A stretch of DNA of 64,000 nucleotides from Arthrospira sp. PCC 9108. GTDB taxonomy: Bacteria; Cyanobacteriota; Cyanobacteriia; Cyanobacteriales; Microcoleaceae. How positions within the stretch are numbered: position 1 is the first letter of the stretch; every line of letters begins with the position of its first letter. The position numbers and the translations under genes are program-made. Below the pieces are notes generated by a model. The model saw only the letters and a list, made by a program, of their open reading frames with translations, was not told the origin of the DNA and ran no database searches. Positions 16,136 to 22,839 of this stretch are shown in pieces. Location of the stretch: assembly GCA_016745315.1 (NCBI GenBank), contig CP066886.1:620001-684000 (forward strand). Direction: 5' to 3'.

Positions 16136-16930
16136 ATGAGAGGTGTTAAAAATATCGCGGCTCATATAAACGCTGCTAACTGGAGTAACGCCATAGAGTT
16201 ATTTAACGGGACTATTTTAGAATCATTAATAACAGAAAGATATAAATATGATATCGGTATTTACAGCTATATATCATCGTTAAACGCTAGATGTTACACT
16301 CCCAGTATTGCACAATCACAAATCCCCACAATTTACCCGGAAGATAGCTATTACCAACGGTGGGAAAAAAAACAGGAAGTGTTGCAGGGAGCGGTAGATT
16401 TACAGATATTTTATGGGAATATGGCAACAGAAAACGGGTTAAATTTAGGGATTGTCAAATTGCCATATTATGGAGGCATTCACACCGAAAACCTGTTAAT
16501 TGAATTAATCACTAATCAAAACGAAGGTTTAGCAATTGATAGCAACTCAATAGTTAAAGCTAGGTGTTTAACTCAGTTACATAACAATGATTCTATTAAT
16601 ATTTTGGGCATGGCTGAATATCAACTCGATACAGTTCCTCAAACCCCTACATTGACACAACCCGAAAATTTTGGGGTGACAATAGGCAATACCCCCACAT
16701 TAGTTAGACCCTCAAATATTAATCGGTATAGGTTGCACTTACAAAACGTAGGTTCTGTAGGGGTATGGTTTTGTCACGGCGATATCAGTAACTGTGTACC
16801 TTATCAATGCCTATATTTACCTCCTAACGCTGGGTGGGATGATGAACTAAAATCAACAGCTTCTATCTATGCTATAACTGAGGATAGCGTAACCAATATT
16901 GTTGGATTAAAACAAATAATAAATTGGTAA
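16136..16930 (+). CDS. Probable virion-type structural protein, 264 residues
   Basis: The ATG follows AGGGAAATC. The N-terminal 170 residues are mixed (residues 1-60 helical, then ITERYKYDIGIYSYISSLN and a conserved-looking VKLPYYGGIHTENLLIELI). The C-terminal about 90 residues form a beta-sandwich-like repeat (NRYRLHLQNVGSVGVWFCHGD, then CLYLPPNAGWDDEL, then SIYAITEDSVTNIVGL). This C-terminal layout, 'sequence-xx-N-xG-xx-V-x-strand, LPP-x-G/W, I-x-A-x-x-ED-S-x-x-x-I', closely parallels the whole of the next 115-residue protein and is common in phage decoration proteins. It heads the rightward operon with the fibre gene. The function is inferred from context. Confidence 0.6.
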   Translation: MRGVKNIAAHINAANWSNAIELFNGTILESLITERYKYDIGIYSYISSLNARCYTPSIAQSQIPTIYPEDSYYQRWEKKQEVLQGAVDLQIFYGNMATENGLNLGIVKLPYYGGIHTENLLIELITNQNEGLAIDSNSIVKARCLTQLHNNDSINILGMAEYQLDTVPQTPTLTQPENFGVTIGNTPTLVRPSNINRYRLHLQNVGSVGVWFCHGDISNCVPYQCLYLPPNAGWDDELKSTASIYAITEDSVTNIVGLKQIINW

Positions 16931-16956
16931 ATTATACTTTGATTTAGGAGTTTATT

Positions 16957-17304
16957 ATGAGTTTCTCAGTTTACAGTTCTATTGTCAATTTAGACACTCT
17001 AAATATGAGCAGTAAAATACCGGGAACTCCCGAAACTACCGCGATAAGTTTGACTGCTAACACTATCACGGAAGTTGTGCCTATCAATGCTACCAGTAAC
17101 GGTAGAACGGTGTTTGTAAAGAATCGGTCAAATACCAATGTACATCTAATATTTGACCCTACAGGTGATAGCGTGTCAGACGCTGCATTTTCGGTTAAGC
17201 CAGGTGATACCATCTCAATAACGTGGGGTAGAACTAAGTTACAGGCGATAGCAGAATCTAGCGCTAGTATCAGCGTTACAATTATCGAATATATCAATAT
17301 GTAA
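16957..17304 (+). CDS. Small beta-sandwich protein, 115 residues, probable structural subunit
   Basis: AGGAG lies upstream of ATG 16957. After a short N-terminus the whole protein is strands: TAISLTANTITEVVPINAT, TVFVKNRSNTNVHLIFDP, AAFSVKPGDTISITW, KLQAIAESSASISVTIIEY. Proteins of this size with 'VFVKN-x-S-x-x-x-V-x-L-I-x-D' and 'V-x-P-G-D-x-I' are typical virion decoration or spike-base folds. It resembles the C-terminal part of the preceding protein, suggesting duplication. Position directly before the fibre gene supports a structural role. Confidence 0.6.
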   Translation: MSFSVYSSIVNLDTLNMSSKIPGTPETTAISLTANTITEVVPINATSNGRTVFVKNRSNTNVHLIFDPTGDSVSDAAFSVKPGDTISITWGRTKLQAIAESSASISVTIIEYINM

Positions 17305-17370
17305 TCATCAAATGAATGGCTAGTATTAAGTTATTAGCCATTTAATTAAATAATCAATATAGAGGCAGTT

Positions 17371-19470
17371 ATGACTAATTTCAAATTTACTCTAGTAAGT
17401 TTGGGCAATCAACCGATGACTTGCCAGAAGGTGAAGTTAATCTGTATTTAACTAATGAACGGATACAAGCAGTTATTGACTCCAATACTAATTTAGTCAA
17501 ATTAACTGAGTTAATTTGGAATAATATTATTAATAAACCTGGCACTTTCCCCCCATCTACTCATTCCCATAGCTGGACTGAAATAACGTCAAAACCGACA
17601 ACGTTTACTCCTTCAAGTCATACACATACCATTGCTAATGTTACAGGACTTCAAAGTACATTAGACGGTAAAGAGCCTACTTTTACCAAAAATACAGCGT
17701 TTAACAAAAATTTTGGAACAACTACTGGAACTGTTACAGAAGGTAACGATGTCAGATTATCAAATGCTAGAACGCCAACTAGCCATACACATACCTTATC
17801 CCAAATAACAGATTCAGGTAATGTTGCTGCCATTGATACAAATGGTAGTACATCTAACTATTTACGCGGCGATGGTGTTTGGGTAACACCTCCTAATACA
17901 ACCTATTCTGCGGGAACTGGCTTAACTTTAGTAGGAACTGAGTTTAGAAACACCGCCCCAAACGTATCCACCAACCTCTCTACAAGCACTACAAGCAATA
18001 CGTTAACCGTTAACAGTTCTGATGGTACTAATGCTGTATTACCTAAGGCCACGACTGCGCTTGCGGGTCTAATGACGGGGGCAGATAAAACCAAGCTGGA
18101 TGGGATTGCGGCAGGCGCACAAGTAAATGTAGCAACTAATTTAGGAGTAACAGCAGGAACAACAGCAGGTCCTGTAGTTACATCATCAACAGGAACTAAT
18201 GTTACTTTACCTACAGCTAGTGCAACTAATTCAGGGATAATTACAACTGGGAATCAGACATGGACAGGAGTTAAAACATTTAATTCATTAATTACCGGGT
18301 CAATAAGTGGAAACGCCGGAACAGCAACAGCACTTCAAACTGCTAGAACAATTAATGGGACTTCGTTTAATGGTAGTGCCAATATAACAATAACTGCCAA
18401 TACTCCTAATACATTAACAAATGGTACGGGATTAACTGGAAATAATTTTAATGGGAGTACTGCCACAACATGGGCGGTTGCTTATGGCACTACAGCAAAC
18501 ACAGCCTGTCAAGGTAATGATAGTAGATTATCTGACGCTAGGACTCCCACAACGCACACACATTCAAATATTACATTAACTGCAGGTGATGGTTGATCCG
18601 GAGGAGGAACTTTAGCAGCTAATAGAACAATTAATGTAGATTCAACTGTAGTTAGAACTACAGGTAATCAAACTTTAACAGGAATTAAAACATTTAACAT
18701 AACAAATAATCCAGTAACTTTTGCAACTAATGAAAGTTTTCCTGATGGAAATATGCTTATTGATTTTAATGTTTGGAGGGGGGTTTGACATCCGCCGGAT
18801 AGGCTCTACTGCTGGTTCGGCAAGTTTAGTACTAAATAGTAGAGTTGGAGGAAATAGCTGGGCGTTTTCTCATCAAGGGAATTATTCTATGCAATTAGAA
18901 GCAGATAATAATCCTAGAGTATTTATATATCATGGTATTAATTTTCATCAAAGCGATTGGCGAGCTGTTCCTAACGATAGATGTTCAATACAAGTATACA
19001 ACGGACAGACATATTTTACAAAGAGCTCAACTCTTTCTTCATCATCTGGAGTACATACTAGATTTAGAGTAGGAGACACAAATGTATCTTATATTAACGA
19101 TAATGGAGACTACGTTAAAGGTAGCTCTGATCTTAAATTCAAAACACTTTTATCAAAACCAACTCTAGGGTTAAGCGAAATTAACGCATTGACAGTCACG
19201 TGGTTTAAGTATAATGAACTTGCAGCATTTCATGGCTTTAATCCAAGTACAGAACAATTTGGGTTAATTGCTCAAGAAGTACAAAATATATACCCTAACG
19301 CAGTTGAAGTGGTTAAAAATGACCATACAGATAGTCCTGAAGTTGACGACAAAAAAATAGATTACTTAACAATCATGTATGATAAACTGATACCATTAGT
19401 GATTGCGGCAATTCAGGAATTATCAGAAAAAATCGACAAATTGGAAAATATGCTAAACACTCAACAATAA
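17371..19470 (+). pseudogene. Receptor-binding fibre with C-terminal S74-type chaperone domain, broken in three places
   Basis: The start ATG 17371 has AGAGG upstream. Adding one T in the run near 17386 joins MTNFKF to SSKFGQSTDDLPEGEVNLY, the usual fibre opening with 'DDLPEG-x-x-NLY-x-T-x-x-R'. The shaft has many TGT/NGS-rich repeats and the motifs LRGDGVW and ADKTKLDGIAAGA common to phage tail fibres. TGA at 18594-18596 replaces the Leu of GDGLSGGGT. A further shift in the G6 run near 18778-18784 returns the frame at FDIRRIG. The end carries DLKFKTLLSKPTLGLSEI, FGLIAQEVQNIYPNAVEVV and a final coiled coil, the intramolecular chaperone (peptidase S74) that is cut off after trimerisation. Restored length is about 699 codons. 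Confidence 0.75.
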
Positions 19471-19481
19471 ATTAACAGATA

Positions 19482-19834
19482 ATGCCTAATGCACTTGATA
19501 TATCTGAAAGTAATTGGTTTAAAGTTTATGAACTTAATTTCAGGATAGAAGATGATAGCTACACGGTACTAAAAAATTACCTGACATTTCTGGCAGTAAA
19601 TTTATCAGGATATTATTTGACGCTGACAGTGTACCCGTGTACTGGAAAATGGCAGGGTGGTTAAAATTTTACACATACAATGATGTGAAGCAGAATATGA
19701 TGGTTAAACGTGAAATTATATGGCTTAATGAATATCAAATAATTGAATCACCGCCGTACAGCAATTTTTACGCTTCATTTTCTCCACTAGAAAGAATTAA
19801 ATGGTTTACACTTCATTTTTGGAAATTAATATAA
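19482..19834 (+). pseudogene. Unknown 117-codon gene downstream of the fibre, one-base frameshift
   Basis: The frame from ATG 19482 (MPNALDISESNWFKVYELNF) changes to the second frame if one A is added to the A6 run at 19571-19576. The result reads ...VLKKLPDISGSKFIRILFDADSV..., running on to 19834. Downstream it has PVYWKMAGWLKFYTYND and ends WFTLHFWKLI. The aromatic, strand-rich protein may be an accessory to the fibre (an assembly or tip factor), based only on position. Confidence 0.5.
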
Positions 19835-20089
19835 ATGAACTTGGTAATAGTTGAATTAGGGTTAATTATTGTCGCGATTATTATCAGTATGTTCATTACG
19901 CATACAGGAAACCTAATTATTGAGAATAGGTTAGACGGTATCCAAAATAGCCTAAATTATTTGATTAGATATGTTAATGATTTTATGCCATCAACAGTTT
20001 GTAAAAAACAGTTAGAAGATAAAAAGCAATCACCCCCTCTTCCAATTAACAGAGATGATATTGATGATGATGGTTGGAGAAAACCCTAA
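19835..20089 (+). CDS. 84-residue protein with N-terminal membrane anchor
   Basis: It starts right after the previous stop. Residues 4-24 form one hydrophobic segment (VIVELGLIIVAIIISMFI), followed by a helix with heptad-like spacing (IENRLDGIQNSLNYLI) and a polar Asp/Lys/Pro tail. The layout fits small phage membrane proteins such as spanin-like or holin-accessory proteins, but no lysis gene is beside it. The stop codon lies at the inner edge of the right inverted arm. Confidence 0.55.
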   Translation: MNLVIVELGLIIVAIIISMFITHTGNLIIENRLDGIQNSLNYLIRYVNDFMPSTVCKKQLEDKKQSPPLPINRDDIDDDGWRKP

Positions 20090-20940
20090 CACCTAACACC
20101 TAACCCAATAACTTAAATGGCCCCCTATGGTTTCTAACTGTAGGGGGTGCTTGCATATTTTTTGTTAACAGGAGTGCTGCAACAGGAGTGCTGGAAGTTT
20201 ATATGAATGCTTGCCTCTAATTTACCCACAATAAACACCCTAAGCCAAAACCTTAACCCGTCTATTAGGGGTAATCATCCTGTGCGGAACCCAGTACCCC
20301 TATAAATTGGAGACTTGTCTAGCGGTATGTAGGTATCGGTTTCGATGGGGAATCAATTCCCTAGGATTATGTAGGTATCAGCGAGAGATGACGAAACAAG
20401 TTACCAGGTGAAAAGTTGTTTGGGGGTATCGGGTTGGTTCCGGTAGGAGATAGTTTAGATTATGCGATCGCATTTTGTTGGTAGCGAGTAGGCTCCTCAA
20501 TATTTCCCCAATAACCTGGTTCCCTACGGGAGTCAGGTAGGCGGTCTGATATCGTTGTACATTGATAGGGGTATCGTTGTACATTGATAACCTAGTGGGT
20601 TCCCCCTATGGGTTGTTTTTGAGCCATATCCTCCCCCTAACCGAAACAAGCACTATTGGGGAAACGAACGATGTGATAGCAGTCAATGGTTCGTTACGAA
20701 CCGAAGGCTTGCCATTGACGGGTATCACGAGAGAGTTACCCTATCGGTGTTTGGTTGGGGGGTGGTATGAGTGTTTGACAGATTAATTAAGTTGTGCTTG
20801 TTGACTGAGTAATCAACCTGTTGACAGAATTATTTTCCTGTGCTAGGACTAGATTGTGAGTAATATCTGAGTAACTCAATAGGATATAGGGGTTGAGTAA
20901 TAACCCGCTATCGCTGTCAGGATAAGGGTTTATAGTTAAC
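20081..20940. repeat. Right inner arm (inverted copy of 5742-6535), no gene
   Basis: The reverse complement from 20940 begins GTTAACTATAAACCC, exactly like the left arm at 5742, and stays similar for about 230 bases, then in blocks to 20081. It has mirrored TTACTCA sites (as TGAGTAA at 20806, 20857, 20868, 20894), the nested palindrome around 20682-20719, and ATGCGATCGCAT at 20462-20473. Where the left arm has the 6414 hairpin, this arm has two 13-base direct repeats AACAGGAGTGCTG (20167 and 20181). Small open frames here (20378-20584, 20562-20786) are not considered genes. Confidence 0.8.
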
Positions 20941-20969
20941 GCCCCCCGAAGGATATTTAGCGTCTATAT
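20935..20969 (-). other. Internal attachment-like site, inverted relative to the element ends
   Basis: On the minus strand this reads TATATAGACGCT, then 18 bases, then GTTAAC. Joining the element's own right end (CTATATAGA-CGCT) to its left end (18 bases, then GTTAAC) gives the same order and spacing, so this looks like a second copy of the circular-form attachment site. The 18 bases differ almost completely: the internal version carries six G and lacks the GCGCC half-site. Whether it is still a recombinase substrate is unknown. Confidence 0.6.
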
Positions 20970-21018
20970 AGCCTACAACCCCTATTCTACCGTTACTTAG
21001 GTGTTACTCAAAACCATA
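20959..21018. repeat. Outer arm copy 1 (inverted copy of 22584-22643)
   Basis: These 60 bases match the reverse complement of 22584-22643 with a single mismatch. They flank the recombinase gene on its 3' side and contain one TTACTCA (21004-21010). Near identity over this length, compared with the more diverged inner arms, suggests recent exchange or strong selection. Confidence 0.85.
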
Positions 21019-21049
21019 GTAGGATCTATCAATCTGTAGCCATAAAATA

Positions 21050-21074
21050 ACCCCTAGGGGTTTAATCTAGGGGT
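21050..21074 (-). terminator. Probable terminator of the recombinase gene
   Basis: ACCCCTAG (21050-21057) pairs with CTAGGGGT (21067-21074) around a 9-base loop. On the minus strand TTATTTTA follows. It lies 29 bases after the recombinase stop. Confidence 0.55.
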
Positions 21075-21102
21075 GTTAATTTATGAAAGGTTGACGATTA
21101 GA

Positions 21103-22560
21103 TTAATCTATCTGATAGATAACTCCAAGGAATAATTTAGCTTCAGAGCTATCAATATCAACCCCTAACGCTGTTAACCGTTCTATGGCTACATCCAATG
21201 GTATAGGTAACTTAGAGCATCCATCGAGAACTTCTAAGGTAGCGTCAATCCCTTTTGTTTTATATTTACTCTCGTTGACGATTGTGCTATGTCCCATAAG
21301 TCTCGCTCTCAACTCAATAGGTAGTCCATACTTTTCACCTAACAGGTTGTACAGCCTACGAAAGGCATATTTCTGAGTTACCGGGCATTTCATTGAGGCA
21401 ATTTTTTCGGTAAAACTTGTGTCAAATCCTCCGATTATGGTTCTGGTTTTACTGCCTTTTCTGGGACTATATTCTGGCAATAACGGTCGTTTCAATTCCA
21501 GAAGTTTAAACATTTCAGGACTGGGAATTGGAGCAACAATCCTTCCCCCTGTTTTGATACTCACTTTTCGACCTTCTGCGTCAGTAAAGTAAACATAGTC
21601 ACCTAGCACCAAGTAATTGTCTTGATTATCGGGGTCTGATAGTGCTTTGATGATTACACCATCATCCGTTACAAATGGTTTAGTTAGATTAACAGCAGCG
21701 GCTATTTCAGTTGGTCTCAGTCCGTACATTACTGCCATACCCGTCACCCATAACCAGTTATGCCGGGATGATTGACATCGAGGGTTTTTAATAGTATAGG
21801 CTTCTTGTTTGGCGCTATACCACCAATCCTTAAAGGCATCGATGCCTATCCGTTGTTTCTTTTTGAATTGCGTTTGTTTGGGGTCAATAGGTTCAAGCTT
21901 TTTAAGTAAATGGTCTTTGTTAGGTGATTTCTCAGCTATGGCTTTTAAGATGTAGTAACGTTCCTTGAAGGTTTTGGAGCCTACTAATTGTTCTCCATTC
22001 TGCAAGGGAATATATAGCATAGCCTTAAAACTCTCCCAGCTAGGATATTCATCCCAGTTAGGAAACAACTTGAAAAATACCTCTTTAGTAGTCTCGTAAG
22101 ACACTAAGTCGCTAGCGATATCGCGGGAACGCGGTCGTCCTGTGTTGCGGTTGTAACCCGCAAAATACTCATCCTCAATTTGTTTAAAGATGTCCCGATA
22201 GGTTATCAGATTATCCTCAATCTGATTTTTCCCTAGGATGGTTTTATCGTACCAATCCCAAAATTCACTAGCGCTAGTGATAGTCCCTAGGGCTTCTGAT
22301 ACCAGTTTAGCTTTCTTAACCCCGTCTATCACCCCTTGAGGTGTACACTCAAGATTAGCCGTTTTGGGTAGCCGTTTCCCGGTAGGTGGTTGCTTAAACT
22401 GCAATAGTAGGTTGTACCTAGCCCCGGTCTTTTGTAGTTTGAGTGTCACTCCTTTGGGACATTCCCCTTTAAAGTCTTGATAGGCTTTCAAGAATCTAGC
22501 GTAACTCTCATCGTAGTTGCCCTTTCCCCCTACTGTAGGGGTATCAGTAGCGTTACTCAT
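21103..22560 (-). CDS. Tyrosine recombinase / integrase of the element
   Basis: A 485-residue protein. The N-terminal 220 residues hold the arm-binding and core-binding helical region. The catalytic domain starts near residue 260 with YGLRPTEIAAAV (first catalytic Arg with the usual Glu three on). YAFRRLYN carries the second Arg, but the usual His of HxxR is Tyr. RLMGHSTIVNESKYK supplies the second His and the nucleophile Tyr (about residue 435). Most catalytic residues are therefore present. The start ATG overlaps a TTACTCA motif (22553-22559) and lies 80 bases from attR, so the protein may control its own promoter. It should integrate, excise and possibly invert the element. Confidence 0.9.
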   Translation of the reverse strand: MSNATDTPTVGGKGNYDESYARFLKAYQDFKGECPKGVTLKLQKTGARYNLLLQFKQPPTGKRLPKTANLECTPQGVIDGVKKAKLVSEALGTITSASEFWDWYDKTILGKNQIEDNLITYRDIFKQIEDEYFAGYNRNTGRPRSRDIASDLVSYETTKEVFFKLFPNWDEYPSWESFKAMLYIPLQNGEQLVGSKTFKERYYILKAIAEKSPNKDHLLKKLEPIDPKQTQFKKKQRIGIDAFKDWWYSAKQEAYTIKNPRCQSSRHNWLWVTGMAVMYGLRPTEIAAAVNLTKPFVTDDGVIIKALSDPDNQDNYLVLGDYVYFTDAEGRKVSIKTGGRIVAPIPSPEMFKLLELKRPLLPEYSPRKGSKTRTIIGGFDTSFTEKIASMKCPVTQKYAFRRLYNLLGEKYGLPIELRARLMGHSTIVNESKYKTKGIDATLEVLDGCSKLPIPLDVAIERLTALGVDIDSSEAKLFLGVIYQID

Positions 22561-22583
22561 TTTTTACTCACTTGTTACTCTGT

Positions 22584-22643
22584 TATGGCTTTGAGTAACA
22601 CCTAAGTAACGGTAGAATAGGGGTTGTAGGCTATATAGACGCT
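22584..22643. repeat. Outer arm copy 2 at the right end, upstream of the recombinase
   Basis: The reverse complement matches 20959-21018 at 59 of 60 positions. It carries TGAGTAA at 22592-22598, and a further TTACTCA lies just outside at 22564-22570. It directly adjoins the right attachment core and probably includes the recombinase promoter. Confidence 0.85.
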
Positions 22644-22654
22644 TTGATTGCGCC
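22640..22654. other. Right attachment site (attR core)
   Basis: The exact second copy of CGCTTTGATTGCGCC. The left flank is element sequence (CTATATAGA) and the right flank is chromosomal (TCAATGTAATTC). The empty chromosomal site is predicted as ...TTAGGG-core-TCAATG..., in the gap between the 48-residue membrane protein gene and the histidine kinase gene, not in a tRNA. Confidence 0.8.
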
Positions 22655-22839
22655 TCAATGTAATTCTAAGCATATTCATCGCGCCTCTAGCCGCCGATTC
22701 CTTTTGACAGCCCCCTGGGGTGGTTTAGCTGCTGATTGGTTCCCTCTTTGGCATCGGACTGTTAGCCCGTTCAATTTTCTGTTAAGTTTTATAAAGTAGG
22801 TGTGAGTTAACCCGAAATTGGGACTTTTTCAGGCCGAGA

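Larger units (their letters stand above)
5720..22654. mobile_element. Integrated tyrosine-recombinase element of about 16.9 kb with two inverted composite repeats
   Basis: The element is bounded by identical 15-bp copies of CGCTTTGATTGCGCC at 5720-5734 and 22640-22654. A tyrosine recombinase gene sits beside the right boundary. Coding strands form three blocks: leftward small genes (6538-11394), leftward larger genes (11588-16057) and rightward genes (16136-20089). The interior is AT-rich. I found HIP1 octamers only in the two repeat arms, whereas the surrounding chromosome is full of them, so a foreign origin is likely. Products include a P-loop replication-type ATPase, a DUF1064-like nuclease and a fibre with a C-terminal chaperone domain. 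No standard phage head, tail or packaging gene is recognisable. Confidence 0.85.

Noticed and set aside
18594..18596. TGA in the fibre gene as programmed recoding (selenocysteine or suppression)
   Set aside because: No SECIS-like structure recognised, Leu is expected at this place in fibre shafts, and other lesions in the same gene point to decay or error.
20378..20786. Short open frames in the right inner arm
   Set aside because: Non-coding repeat arm; frames are by-products of conserved DNA blocks.
5720..22654. Interpretation as a DDE transposon with terminal inverted repeats
   Set aside because: The repeats are not at both ends in inverted orientation, the ends carry a direct repeat, and the enzyme is a tyrosine recombinase.
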